From contig JACJNX010000016.1 of NCBI GenBank assembly GCA_014695255.1, forward strand, positions 1 to 64,000: a stretch of 64,000 nucleotides of DNA. Direction: 5' to 3'. The notes below the pieces were generated by a model. It was not told the DNA's origin, did not search any database, and saw only the letters and a program-made list of their open reading frames with translations. This DNA comes from Cyanobacteria bacterium FACHB-63. GTDB lineage: Bacteria; Cyanobacteriota; Cyanobacteriia; Leptolyngbyales; Leptolyngbyaceae. The position numbers and the translations under genes were made by a program. Positions 1 to 8,618 of the stretch are shown piece by piece. Numbering within the stretch: position 1 is the first letter of the stretch; the number at the start of each line of letters is the position of its first letter.

Positions 1-112
<112 letters not shown>

Positions 113-416
113 TAAATAGATAAGTTCGTAGCTCGATAATAGAATTTGTCCGGTTTTCCTTCCGGTTCCTCTATAAAGAGGAACATTTTCTTGACGAAGG
201 CTTTCCTTTCTCTGGCTTCTAAACTATTCTGTTGTTTAGGTTCAGGCACTGGTGAAGTGCGTCGCTTTCGCTTGGCTTCCCTCACCGCTTAATCAATATA
301 GCCGGAAGATACAGGGGGTGTCAATACCTTTTTTCAATTTTGTTCTCGATCGCGCCTCCTCTCTACATTTGCGCGACAATGGGCAAGGTGAATTCGGATG
401 ACGAGGGCAGGGAGCC
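113..416. other. rRNA leader and divergent intergenic region
   Basis: About 300 bases separate the 16S gene (leftward) from glyQ (rightward). The part between 113 and about 290 would be the transcribed 16S leader on the minus strand. It contains short inverted repeats such as CCGGTTTTCCTTCCGG (about 150-165) and TTCCTCTATAAAGAGGAA (about 166-184), as expected for a processed rRNA leader. I see no gene in it. Confidence 0.7.
295..324 (-). promoter_or_regulatory. rRNA operon promoter (-35/-10)
   Basis: On the minus strand TTGACA (324-319) and TATATT (300-295) are separated by 18 bases. The -35 box is perfect and the -10 box is near-consensus for a principal sigma factor. The site lies about 180 bases upstream of the 16S 5' end, the usual place for an rrn promoter. 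Confidence 0.75.
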
Positions 417-1304
417 GTGAATTTTCAGTCTGTAATTTCGACGCTGAATGGGTTTTGGGCGGAGCGGGGTTGTTTGGTGGTGCAGCCTTACGATACGGAG
501 AAGGGGGCTGGCACGAAGAGTCCGCATACGTTTTTAAGGGCGATCGGTCCTGAGCCTTGGGCGGTGGCTTATGTGGAACCTTGCCGTCGTCCGGGGGATG
601 GGCGGTATGGTGAAAACCCGAATCGGGTGCAGCATTATTATCAGTACCAAGTTTTGATTAAGCCGTCGCCTGACAATATTCAGGAGATTTATTTGGAGTC
701 GCTGAAGGCGTTGGGGATTACGCCGGAGGATCATGATATTCGGTTTGTGGAGGATAACTGGGAGGATGCGGCGGTTGGCGCTTGGGGGGTCGGTTGGGAG
801 GTTTGGTTGGATGGGATGGAAGTGACGCAGTTTACTTATTTTCAGCAGTGTGGGGGGCTGGATTGTCGTCCGGTGTCGATCGAGATTACTTACGGGTTAG
901 AGCGATTGACGATGTATCTGCAAGGGGTGAACTCGATTTTCGATATTCAGTGGAATGATGACATTACTTATGGGGATGTGCATCTGCAAGGGGAAATTGA
1001 GTGTTCGACGTATAACTTTGAGGCATCGAATCCGGAGTTGCTGTTTACGTTGTTTAAGTTGTATGAGCAGGAGGCGGAACAACTGATGCAGCGTGGGCTG
1101 GTGTTGCCTGCTTATGATCAGGTGCTGAAGTGTTCGCATACGTTTAATTTGCTGGATGCGCGTGGGGTGATTTCGGTGACGGAACGGGCGCGGTATATTG
1201 GGCGGGTGCGGAATTTGGCGCGGCAGGTGGCGCAGCTTTATTTGAAACAGCGCGAAGAGTTAGGGTTTCCGCTGTTGAAGACGGAGAGAGTTGAGGTGGT
1301 TTAG
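417..1304 (+). CDS. glyQ: glycyl-tRNA synthetase alpha subunit
   Basis: The 295-residue product is the alpha chain of the heterotetrameric (alpha2beta2) bacterial glycyl-tRNA synthetase, which charges tRNA-Gly in the cytoplasm. The whole family signature is present: an N-terminal FQ..I..L..FW..GC motif, QPYD.EKGAGT near residue 25, the EPCRRP..GRYG.NPNR class II motif near 55-70, and GLERL in the C-terminal half. Length fits the family. Translation appears to start at GTG 417; the next residues NFQSVI match the usual start. The beta subunit gene glyS is not next to it, which is common in cyanobacteria. The coding strand is unusually rich in G-ending codons (GAG, GGG, TTG, GTG). It diverges from the rRNA gene. 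Confidence 0.97.
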   Translation: MNFQSVISTLNGFWAERGCLVVQPYDTEKGAGTKSPHTFLRAIGPEPWAVAYVEPCRRPGDGRYGENPNRVQHYYQYQVLIKPSPDNIQEIYLESLKALGITPEDHDIRFVEDNWEDAAVGAWGVGWEVWLDGMEVTQFTYFQQCGGLDCRPVSIEITYGLERLTMYLQGVNSIFDIQWNDDITYGDVHLQGEIECSTYNFEASNPELLFTLFKLYEQEAEQLMQRGLVLPAYDQVLKCSHTFNLLDARGVISVTERARYIGRVRNLARQVAQLYLKQREELGFPLLKTERVEVV

Positions 1305-1313
1305 AGAGGAAGG

Positions 1314-1355
1314 GAGCGATCGTCAGTAGTAGTTGATTATTGTTGGCGATCGCTC
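1314..1355 (+). terminator. hairpin with HIP1-like stem after glyQ
   Basis: GAGCGATCG (1314-1322) pairs perfectly with CGATCGCTC (1347-1355) over a 24-base loop, ten bases after the glyQ stop. There is no T-run, so this may be a 3'-end stabilising hairpin rather than an intrinsic terminator. Confidence 0.4.
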
Positions 1356-1427
1356 TATGAACCAGTTCTCACAAAAGTACAAGCGATAGAATTTAGTAGT
1401 TTGGAACTGTGTTAACTCAGTTTAGAT

Positions 1428-1673
1428 ATGGCATTTGAGTTATTTACGAGGGTCGCACTGCGGGAAGATTTTCCGAAATATCATTTGCAGCGAGGGGATG
1501 TGGCGACGATCGTAGAACATCATCCAGTAGCTAGTGGAGAAGATGGCTATAGTTTGGAGGTGTTTAATGCGATTGGGGAAACGATCGCAGTTTTAGTCGT
1601 TTCTGAGTCGCAAATAGAACCCCTAATGAGTAATGAGATTTTGCATACTCGCGTATTGGGTGAAGCAGTTTAG
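1428..1673 (+). CDS. DUF4926 domain protein
   Basis: This 81-residue protein resembles the DUF4926 family, small cyanobacterial and plasmid-borne proteins of unknown function. Typical features are an N-terminal (F)ELF..VAL..D.P...L..GDVATIVE block, then GYSLEVFNA.GET.AV..V..S.I. The middle reads like a short SH3-like beta barrel. Family members often sit beside a DUF6883 or toxin-like partner, but no such partner is visible here. It stands alone between glyQ and a convergent hypothetical gene. There is no strong ribosome binding site. Confidence 0.8.
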   Translation: MAFELFTRVALREDFPKYHLQRGDVATIVEHHPVASGEDGYSLEVFNAIGETIAVLVVSESQIEPLMSNEILHTRVLGEAV

Positions 1674-1870
1674 GGAAAATGAGATCGCTTTTGTTATTTC
1701 AGTGAGAATCGATAGAGCTTGAAGATTTGCTCAGATTGCGATTTCGATCACTTCGCCTAGTATGCCTAAGTTCTGCACTTACGAGGAGGTTAAGGCAACT
1801 TGGCTGTGATCGCTCCTTTTTCACCTGATTCAGACTGAACAAACACAGAAATTGGCAGTCCTGCAACAGG

Positions 1871-2308
1871 CTATTGAAAATCGGGGTAGTTTCGGCTCCC
1901 TTCAAGCATTGATTCTAGTTCTCCGATCGCTAAGAGAATTGCATCCGTATCGCCATCAGCAATCAGTTCTTTGATTTCTCTCAGGCGTTTCAATACTCCT
2001 GATTTTCCATCTGGAAGCAGTGCATAGAACTGATGCCAATTGTAGAGATGATACAGCAAGTGATAGGTCACTCCAATATCAAGGTGCTTCTCAGGGTCAC
2101 GCAAAAACAATTCCAAATCAACTAACCAGTCGATCGCGGCTCCGATGCCATCAACGTAAGTGTGAAAGACAGCGGTTTCTAGCATTTCTTCTGGTGCAGT
2201 AGGGTAAGCCTGATGAAATGCTTGTTTCGCTTCGTTTTTTAGGTTCTGGCGCTGCAACAGCGATCTCACAATCTCTAAAGATTCTTCTTGATTTAGGTTC
2301 TCTGTCAT
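1871..2308 (-). CDS. hypothetical protein, helical
   Basis: I do not recognise this 145-residue protein. I chose the ATG at 2308 (MTENLNQEES) over an in-frame upstream start at 2446, because the extra 46 residues look like translated intergenic sequence containing HIP1 sites. The product is largely alpha-helical, rich in Leu and Glu, with a central GIGAAIDWLVDLELFL stretch and a C-terminal region rich in acidic and leucine residues. There is no signal peptide or clear membrane segment. It is monocistronic and converges on the DUF4926 gene across about 200 bases with nothing recognisable in them. Confidence 0.6.
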   Translation of the reverse strand: MTENLNQEESLEIVRSLLQRQNLKNEAKQAFHQAYPTAPEEMLETAVFHTYVDGIGAAIDWLVDLELFLRDPEKHLDIGVTYHLLYHLYNWHQFYALLPDGKSGVLKRLREIKELIADGDTDAILLAIGELESMLEGSRNYPDFQ

Positions 2309-2505
2309 ACTTTCGTCTTTGCTTTTACATCTAAGTAAGTTTGCTAAAACTGGAGAGCGCAACATTAGAAAGAGTAAAGAAGCGATCGCATATTTATATT
2401 GAGATGGAAAGCGCGATCGCTCTAATTTCTCAAGCCATACTTGCAAAGTGGTAACTGATTGCAGTAGCTAATGAGATTCGGTCAAGAATGGTGTTCTGAA
2501 TTTTA

Positions 2506-3231
2506 CTAACTAACCAACATAGCAATGACCCTGATAACAATGATGGAAAAGATACTCAACCCAAATAGGAAAGTTCGCTTTTGATCACGACTCACATTCT
2601 TACTTTTCAGTAGGATAGCCATCGAAAAGATGACATAGGCTAGATAGACTGCCAAGCCGCCAGCAGTAAGAAATTTATTTTGGAAAATTCTAGCAATGCC
2701 ATAAAGGATTGCCCAAGGTAGAAAAGTCAACGATAAGCATAAAGCAAGATTACGCCAAAGATTTTGTACGTCTATCGATCGCCACTCAAGCAGCGAGGTT
2801 CTTAACGAGTCATAGTTTTCTAAGAGCCTTGGTACAAAGATTTGAGTATCATTAGCACTCGCAATCGTAAGCCCATAACCTGTAACTTCGATAATCTTAG
2901 TAACTTCACTTCTAGAAATCTGCGCTCTCTCTAACCCGTCCTGAATTCTTGTAATTGAATCTTCATTAAGCATCAACTCATAGCTTGACCATGTTTGCTG
3001 ATGTTTTCTGAAGTCACCCCGAAGAATGACCTGTGAACTAATAGCAACAATCAAGAACACAAAAATGGTTGAGATGATCGTGACAATCGGAGGATATCGA
3101 TTGAAGCTGTTAGCCGTGTTGTAAGCCAAAACTCCAAAAATTGGCACTCCAATGGATAAAGACATTCGCTGGCGATACTGTGAGAAAAATCTAGGCGAGA
3201 GTCGATAAGTTGTCATTGCGCTTTCAAGCAT
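2506..3231 (-). CDS. hypothetical membrane protein, four predicted helices
   Basis: The 241-residue product has two hydrophobic segments near residues 25-70 (around IGVPIFGVLAY and IISTIFVFLIVAISSQVIL), a soluble middle of roughly 80 residues, then hydrophobic segments near 160-180, 190-210 and 222-240. The soluble middle contains the pattern ..ELMLNEDSITRIQDG..., as in YcxB-like proteins, where a small beta-rich domain lies between membrane helices. That similarity is only suggestive. The start could be 3231 or the ATG at 3216; neither has a convincing Shine-Dalgarno sequence. It has no close neighbour on its strand. Confidence 0.6.
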   Translation of the reverse strand: MLESAMTTYRLSPRFFSQYRQRMSLSIGVPIFGVLAYNTANSFNRYPPIVTIISTIFVFLIVAISSQVILRGDFRKHQQTWSSYELMLNEDSITRIQDGLERAQISRSEVTKIIEVTGYGLTIASANDTQIFVPRLLENYDSLRTSLLEWRSIDVQNLWRNLALCLSLTFLPWAILYGIARIFQNKFLTAGGLAVYLAYVIFSMAILLKSKNVSRDQKRTFLFGLSIFSIIVIRVIAMLVS

Positions 3232-3379
3232 CTAAAAAGGATTACAGCAGGAGAGTTCCCAAATCTTCCTAATCAATGACTGCTAATCTTCGTGCAACAG
3301 GTATTGAAGCGCACAAAAATCAAATTAAGCCACTGATCGCATCCCGTTTTAACCAAAATCCCGATATTTAACTAAAAAT

Positions 3380-3504
3380 CACGCTCGTCATTAGAAACGT
3401 CGCGCTTGTCGTTAGAAACGTCGCGCTTATCGTTAGAAACGTCGCGATTTTTAGCAAAAAATCGAAATTCCACTTAGAAAAATCGCGCTTGTCGTTAGGA
3501 AGGT
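3380..3504 (+). repeat. 21-bp tandem repeat in a 470-bp intergenic region
   Basis: Three adjacent 21-bp units occupy 3380-3400, 3401-3421 and 3422-3442, with core CGTTAGAAACGT preceded by CGCGCTT. A fourth degenerate unit lies at 3484-3504 after a 41-bp spacer. In one plus-strand frame each unit would encode a heptapeptide like ALVVRNV. No start codon or ribosome site supports translation, so I treat it as non-coding. The rest of 3232-3703 is AT-rich and shows no other gene. Confidence 0.8.
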
Positions 3505-3703
3505 CGTGATTTTTTCAACTTAGCGCACGATTTTTGTAAGAACGATCGCAATTATGCCGAAAAAGAAGAAATTTATAAGCATAGCCACTTAAAACGAATA
3601 AAGACCTTAACAGAGAAAACATGATTCTTTGCGTCTTTTGCTGAACTGAAACACAGTACAAATGAGCCAGGTTGAGAGTAACAATTTATCAAGGAGCGCA
3701 TTT

Positions 3704-4096
3704 ATGCCTCGTCAGAAAAGAACCTCTCGAATTCTCGAAAAAGCTGAAATCCGAATCTCTGGATTGAAAGCAGTCGATCCGATGATGGATTTTGGCGACT
3801 CGCGAAGCCTAGTTCAAATGAGTGTGCAGATGGACAGATTGCGCGATCGGCTCGAAGATTACAATCGCGCTTTAGCAGTCATTGACTCGTCGAAAAAGGA
3901 GATTGATGAACTAGAGAAAGACTTGGCTGATTTGATCGACAGAATGTTAATTGGAGTGGCATTCCAGTATGGTAAGGATAGCCGCCAGTATGAAATGGCA
4001 GGCGGAATGCGGAAGAGTGAGCGAATTCGGAAGAGCAGCACGACGCGCTTGAAAGGAAGAGCGGGGCGAGATTCTGAAGATGAGCGGAGCGCGTAG
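3704..4096 (+). CDS. hypothetical protein with coiled-coil centre
   Basis: I do not recognise a named family. The ATG at 3704 is preferred to an in-frame ATG at 3662, because AAGGAG at 3691-3696 sits seven bases upstream. The 130-residue product starts with a basic PRQKRTSRILEKAE segment. A heptad-like coiled coil follows (roughly residues 35-75, MSVQMDRLRDRLEDYN to LEKDLADLIDR). The tail is very basic, with Arg/Lys/Ser repeats. The basic ends suggest nucleic-acid or membrane-surface binding, which is inference. It precedes a HIP1-based hairpin terminator and is probably monocistronic. Confidence 0.65.
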   Translation: MPRQKRTSRILEKAEIRISGLKAVDPMMDFGDSRSLVQMSVQMDRLRDRLEDYNRALAVIDSSKKEIDELEKDLADLIDRMLIGVAFQYGKDSRQYEMAGGMRKSERIRKSSTTRLKGRAGRDSEDERSA

Positions 4097-4118
4097 TTGA
4101 GAAGAGGATTGAACAAGA

Positions 4119-4157
4119 GCGATCGCGGCTTTGACAGAGGGAGCGATCGCCTTTTTT
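4119..4157 (+). terminator. intrinsic terminator with a HIP1 stem
   Basis: Two copies of GCGATCGC (4119-4126 and 4143-4150) can pair as an 8-bp stem with a 16-base loop, followed by CTTTTTT. It lies 22 bases after the stop of the upstream gene. Confidence 0.65.
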
Positions 4158-4246
4158 GTCAGGAAACGCTTTGAATTTCAGCACTAGAACCCTTCTTCTC
4201 ATAAAATGCTCTTAATATTTCTTGACGGTGACGCAAGAGGGAGAAC

Positions 4247-4729
4247 ATGGGTACAAACTTGAGTGAAATGCTGGAGCCGATCGCGCAATTCTTTCGCTCT
4301 TTGAATTTGCCAGAACAGATCGTTCATTGGGGACATCCGGCGATGATGGCGATCGTGGTCTTGGTCTTAGGCGGCTATTCGGCTTGGGCTGGATGGCGGG
4401 GACGGTTAGCAGAAGATAAGGAAGTGGCGTTAAAGAATCGGGCGGATCACCGGAAGTTGATGCCGTTGGTTGTGCTGTTTATGACGATGGGAGCGACAGG
4501 CGGAATCTTGTCGCTGGTGATGCAGAAGAAGCCGATTCTGGAGAGTCCGCATTTCTTGACCGGGATGGTGGTGTTGGGATTGCTCTATTTGAATGGAGCG
4601 GTTTCGCTGACGGGATTTGGAGGCGATAAACCGGGATTGAGACTGTTTCACGCTTACTTAGGCACTGCGATCGCTGGAATCGTGCTGCTACATGGTGTAT
4701 TTGGCATTAAGCTCGGACTCTCGATCTAA
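4247..4729 (+). CDS. DUF4079 membrane protein
   Basis: The 160-residue protein matches the DUF4079 family of cyanobacterial and plastid membrane proteins. It has hydrophobic segments near residues 27-48, 70-90, 100-120 and 135-158. Conserved histidines occur in or next to these segments (WGHPAMM, the H of DHRKLMP, SPHF, LFHAYLG, LLHGVFG). This pattern recalls heme-ligating four-helix cytochrome b561-like proteins, but heme binding is not shown. A good ribosome site (GAGGGAGAAC) precedes ATG 4247. It is followed by a strong terminator, so it is a single-gene unit. Confidence 0.85.
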   Translation: MGTNLSEMLEPIAQFFRSLNLPEQIVHWGHPAMMAIVVLVLGGYSAWAGWRGRLAEDKEVALKNRADHRKLMPLVVLFMTMGATGGILSLVMQKKPILESPHFLTGMVVLGLLYLNGAVSLTGFGGDKPGLRLFHAYLGTAIAGIVLLHGVFGIKLGLSI

Positions 4730-4750
4730 AGACATTTGCAAAAGTTGATT

Positions 4751-4781
4751 AGGAGTTGGCTGCGGCTAACTCCTTTTTTTT
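4751..4781 (+). terminator. intrinsic terminator
   Basis: AGGAGTT (from 4751) pairs with AACTCCT (ending 4773) around a GC-rich loop region, followed by a run of eight to nine T. It lies 20 bases after the DUF4079 stop. Confidence 0.85.
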
Positions 4782-4838
4782 GGTTACTGAAATTTTTGGG
4801 CACTCTTAAGTCAGATTTCCTATGACTGAGAGTAAAAG

Positions 4839-7067
4839 ATGGCTTCTACTACTGGGGTCGTTTGGTGTTTGGCTTACATCGTCGGATTGCTAATGACCGC
4901 AGTTCCATTTGGAGGCGCGATCGTACTTGTCTGGGGTGTAATTTGTGCGCTTGTACTTTCAAGATTGAAGCTGAGACGAACGATCGCAAGAGTCTGGATT
5001 GTTGCAGGCGTAATTGGACTGGCGGCGGGATTTTATTTACAAGTGCGGACACCGCAATCGAGCACGATCGACGTGAGCCAGTTTGTCCCGAAAGAGCGGC
5101 AGGAAGTGACCGTATCGGGAATCGTTGAAGCGCTGCCGAAGTTAACACGCAAGGACAATCGACAAATTTGGCTTAACGTGACAAAGGTTGGTGAGCAGAA
5201 AGCGGACGGAAAGCTTTATGTCACGTTGTCAAAGATTGACGGAGAGGACTTATATCCGGGGCAAGCGATCGCCGTTCAAGGTAATCTCTACAAACCAAAG
5301 CCGAAAATGAATCCGGGCGGGTTTGATTTTCAGAAATACTTGGCGCAAGAAGGCAGCTTTGCAGGACTGAAAGGAACATCAATTCGATTACTCGATACGA
5401 ATCAGAAGCCGACTTGGGGATGGTGGATGATTCAGCAGAACATCGTGCGATTGCAAGCGAAACAGTTCGGAAATGTAGAAGGATCGCTCATCAGCGCGAT
5501 GGTGATCGGCGGTCGAGTTGTGGATATCCCGGTTGATGTTAAAGATGCCTTTAGTAAGATTGGGCTGTCTCATGCATTAGCGGCATCAGGATTTCAAGTC
5601 ACGCTGATTTTAGGCGTGTTGTTAGCGGTAACGCGGCGATTTCCTAAAGCGGTACAGGTTGGAACGGGTGCGACAGGATTGATCGTTTTTATGGGGCTGA
5701 CTGGAATGCAGCCTGCCGTGTTTCGAGCCGTGATTATGGGGTTTGCGGTTCTGCTTGGAGTGCTATTGGAGAGATATACCAAGCCATTAAACGCATTGTT
5801 AATTGCGGCGATTATTTTGCTAATCGTAGAGCCATTGTGGATTTGGAATTTAGGATTTCAGTTTAGCTTTTTGGCAACGTTGGGACTGTTGGTAACAGTT
5901 CCAGCCATTTCAAAGCGATTAGATTTGTTGCCGACGATTATTGTTCCTGCGATCGCGGTTCCAATTGCCGCATTCATCTGGACATTACCTTTACAGCTAT
6001 TTGCGTTTGGAATCGTTTCTCCCTATTGCATTCCCGCGAACGTTGCCGCAACCTTGTTGATCTCATGGATTAGCATTGGCGGAATTATGAACGCGGCGTT
6101 GAATTTAATTTCTCCTGCGATCGCAAGCCTCACCACTCCATTTCTGTACTATCCAACTCATTGGTTGATTAATAGCGTGAAATTCGTCTGTCAGTTGCCG
6201 GGAAATTCGATCGCAGTTGGCACCATTTCAATCGTATTAATGCTCATACTGTATGGATTGATTTGCATTCCCTGGATAGCTCCTCGATTTCGACCGCAAT
6301 GGTGGGTGTTTCTTTTAGTTGGAATCAATTTAGTGTTCATTCCCGCTTGGTATGTGCGATCGAACCTATTACAAGTCACCGCATTATCGGTCGGTCAAAC
6401 TCCAGTAATGGTCATTCAAGATCATGGACGAGTCGGATTGATTAATAGCGGTGATGTTGATGCGGTGCGATTTACGATACTGCCATTTTTGCAAAAAGAA
6501 GGCGTGAATCGAATTGATTGGGCAGTTGCGGCTTCTCCTTCAGAGGGTTGGAGTACGTTGATCAAAGATCTGCCGATTCGATCGCTCTATGACTTCTCCG
6601 GTGAAAAACAGCCAGCCGTCTCACTTGAAGCAGTCCAGCAATTAACAGCGCAAAAAGGCAAGCATTTACCGATCGCAGAGAGCCAGACGATTAAAACAGG
6701 CGCGATTGAAATCCATGTGCTCAGCATCGAGCCGACAATTCTACAGCTTGACATTGGAAAACGACGCTGGTTATGGCTCGAAGATGTGCCTAACGTTAGT
6801 CAGCGACGGGCGTTAGGCAATGATTTAAGGGGTCATGAAATTCTTTGGTGGTCGGGGCGGCGATTGCATCCGAACTTGTTAGGACAAATGCAGCCGAGTG
6901 TTGCGATCGCCTACTCACGAGCGATTCACCCTGAAACATTGCGTCAGTTGCAGGTGGGTCAAGTTCAGATTTACCAAACCCAAGCAGAGGGAGGACTGCA
7001 ATGGTCAAAAAATCAGGGGTTTAGAACAACTTTAGAAGTTGATGAGCCAGAGGCTTCATTCCTGTAG
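4839..7067 (+). CDS. comEC: ComEC/Rec2 family DNA uptake channel
   Basis: ComEC forms the inner-membrane channel for single-stranded DNA during natural transformation. The 742-residue product has the family order. Two N-terminal membrane helices come first. A DUF4131/OB-like domain covers about residues 70-185 and ends in PGGFDFQKYLA. The multi-helix Competence domain (about 215-485) starts with GLSHALAASGFQVTLILGV. A C-terminal metallo-beta-lactamase-like region begins at SVGQTPVMVIQDHG. In that last part the usual HxDxDH metal motif is absent: the aligned segment reads AVAASPSEGW. DNA degradation by this domain is therefore unlikely. It is followed closely by tRNA-Ser. The ATG at 4839 is preceded by GAGAGTAAAAG, a weak ribosome site. 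Confidence 0.93.
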   Translation: MASTTGVVWCLAYIVGLLMTAVPFGGAIVLVWGVICALVLSRLKLRRTIARVWIVAGVIGLAAGFYLQVRTPQSSTIDVSQFVPKERQEVTVSGIVEALPKLTRKDNRQIWLNVTKVGEQKADGKLYVTLSKIDGEDLYPGQAIAVQGNLYKPKPKMNPGGFDFQKYLAQEGSFAGLKGTSIRLLDTNQKPTWGWWMIQQNIVRLQAKQFGNVEGSLISAMVIGGRVVDIPVDVKDAFSKIGLSHALAASGFQVTLILGVLLAVTRRFPKAVQVGTGATGLIVFMGLTGMQPAVFRAVIMGFAVLLGVLLERYTKPLNALLIAAIILLIVEPLWIWNLGFQFSFLATLGLLVTVPAISKRLDLLPTIIVPAIAVPIAAFIWTLPLQLFAFGIVSPYCIPANVAATLLISWISIGGIMNAALNLISPAIASLTTPFLYYPTHWLINSVKFVCQLPGNSIAVGTISIVLMLILYGLICIPWIAPRFRPQWWVFLLVGINLVFIPAWYVRSNLLQVTALSVGQTPVMVIQDHGRVGLINSGDVDAVRFTILPFLQKEGVNRIDWAVAASPSEGWSTLIKDLPIRSLYDFSGEKQPAVSLEAVQQLTAQKGKHLPIAESQTIKTGAIEIHVLSIEPTILQLDIGKRRWLWLEDVPNVSQRRALGNDLRGHEILWWSGRRLHPNLLGQMQPSVAIAYSRAIHPETLRQLQVGQVQIYQTQAEGGLQWSKNQGFRTTLEVDEPEASFL

Positions 7068-7091
7068 TATATTAATTGAGCATATGCACCT

Positions 7092-7176
7092 GGAGAGGTG
7101 GCAGAGCGGTTGAATGCGGCGCACTCGAAATGCGTTTTGGGGCAACTCAACGGGGGTTCGAATCCCCCCCTCTCCG
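7092..7176 (+). tRNA. tRNA-Ser (anticodon CGA)
   Basis: This is an 85-nt class II tRNA with acceptor arms GGAGAGG (7092-7098) and CCTCTCC (7169-7175) and discriminator G. The D-arm is GCAGAGCGGTTGAATGC, the anticodon loop CTCGAAA, the variable arm long, and the T-loop GGTTCGAATCC. It reads the UCG codon. The 3' CCA is not encoded. It lies 24 bases after comEC, and its 3' end is 3 bases from the convergent glycosyltransferase stop. Confidence 0.97.
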
Positions 7177-7179
7177 TTC

Positions 7180-8259
7180 TTAAGATTGAGTTGTTTTTAC
7201 CATCTGTTGCCAACGGTATCGGATGACTAGATCGTATGGCTTCCAGACGTTGGAGCGTGAAGGAGCGGGGAGTTGGGTGTCGATCGCGATCGCTGAAGGG
7301 TTCGATTTCCTTGCAATTGAACGTTTTGGAGCGAAAAACTGTAGTGGACGGGTTAAAGTTTTAGAAATCGCAATCAGCGTCACTTTATAAATTCCTGGAC
7401 GCAGCAACAGCGCGAAATCTCCCTTCAAACTGCGATAAAGCCACCGAAACATCAACCTATAATCCCCCGCAAGATAGCTTTTGCTCAGTAAGTTGTTGTA
7501 AAAAGCGGTGTTTGCCCATCGACGAATCGAACTGGGTAGCTCTGGATGACGCGCATAAACTCGCGACATAATTAACTCGTAAAAGTGCGCCATCGTGGTG
7601 CATTTTGTAGACATACTGCCGCTATATTGCCGATAGCCAATGAGATACTCTGGAACGATCGCAAAGTGATAACGTTCAGCAATCCGGAGAAACAGATCCC
7701 AATCCTCACAAGTTTTAAATTCAGTGTTGTAGTAACCTACCGCATCAATGCAACTTCGACGAAACATCATGGTACTCGCATTATCAAGAAAGTTGTAGAA
7801 CACAAGCATCGCTAGAACATTTCCTTCGACTGCCCCAAGCTGACCAAAGGGTGAGTATCCTTTAATCTCGCCTGCTTCAGTGAGATACGTTGACCAAGAG
7901 TAAACTAATCCAACTGATGAATCCGCAGTTTCTAGGCAATGAACGTGCTTCGCTAAGCGTTCGGGATACCAAATATCATCGGCATCGATCGGCGCAATAT
8001 ATTTGCCAGAAGATCGCCGAATTGCGACGTTGCGAGAAGCAGCAACTCCTGAATTTTCCTGCTGAATCAGTTGAATTCGATCGTCGATTGCCATATACGA
8101 TCGCACAATCTCCGCAGTACGATCGATTGACCCATCATCAACCACAATCACTTCAAAATCGCGGTATGTTTGCGCCAGAATTGACTTGAGTGTGTCTGAA
8201 ATAAATGCCTCAGCATTGTAAGCAGCAATAATCACTGAAACAAGCGGATTCGAGATCAT
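7180..8259 (-). CDS. family 2 glycosyltransferase
   Basis: The 359-residue protein carries a GT-A fold domain. It begins with VSVIIAAYNAEAFI and contains FEVIVVDDGSIDRTAEI and the metal/nucleotide-binding PIDADDIWYPERL near residue 92. A later CEDWDLFLRIAERY segment corresponds to the ED catalytic-base region. Such enzymes add a sugar from a nucleotide donor to a growing cell-surface polysaccharide; the sugar cannot be read from sequence. The C-terminal 100 residues are basic and less conserved. AAGGAAG precedes the ATG. The gene stands alone, converging on tRNA-Ser with a 3-base gap. Confidence 0.9.
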   Translation of the reverse strand: MISNPLVSVIIAAYNAEAFISDTLKSILAQTYRDFEVIVVDDGSIDRTAEIVRSYMAIDDRIQLIQQENSGVAASRNVAIRRSSGKYIAPIDADDIWYPERLAKHVHCLETADSSVGLVYSWSTYLTEAGEIKGYSPFGQLGAVEGNVLAMLVFYNFLDNASTMMFRRSCIDAVGYYNTEFKTCEDWDLFLRIAERYHFAIVPEYLIGYRQYSGSMSTKCTTMAHFYELIMSRVYARHPELPSSIRRWANTAFYNNLLSKSYLAGDYRLMFRWLYRSLKGDFALLLRPGIYKVTLIAISKTLTRPLQFFAPKRSIARKSNPSAIAIDTQLPAPSRSNVWKPYDLVIRYRWQQMVKTTQS

Positions 8260-8435
8260 TAATTTCTTCCTTGAACGTTCTGCAAATATTCTTAGCGGAA
8301 TGCTTTCTAATTTGCAACTGTCTTCAACTAAAGGAAAACATCTCTAACAACAGACAGAGAGGAGTTCTACTGCAAGAGACAGGATGACGATCGACAAAAT
8401 CGCTACGGTAGAGCTAAGAGTTCTGATTAATCGCT

Positions 8436-8618
8436 ATGGATTTTGAATCACGATCGCGCCGTAATTTCACATACGTCATGTGGATGCTTGGAACGGCTTT
8501 TATGCCTGTAGGTCTAAGCTTTGAGATTGGAAGTTTTTGGCAAATTCTATTTCTAGGTGCAGGAGTTATTCTGTTTCTAATGGGGCATTTCATGTATCGA
8601 GATGCCTGGAATCGTTAA
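8436..8618 (+). CDS. small two-helix membrane protein
   Basis: This 60-residue protein has a short charged N-terminus (MDFESRSRRNF) and two hydrophobic segments, about 14-32 and 36-53, separated by SFW, ending in RDAWNR. I do not recognise a family. The length, clean two-helix pattern and the exact 4-base stop overlap with the convergent GDSL gene support a real gene. There is no good ribosome site upstream, so certainty is moderate. Confidence 0.5.
   Translation: MDFESRSRRNFTYVMWMLGTAFMPVGLSFEIGSFWQILFLGAGVILFLMGHFMYRDAWNR

Noticed and set aside
7092-7176. tRNA-Ser as an integration site for a mobile element
   Set aside because: No integrase, direct repeat of the tRNA 3' end or foreign-looking island is present on either side.
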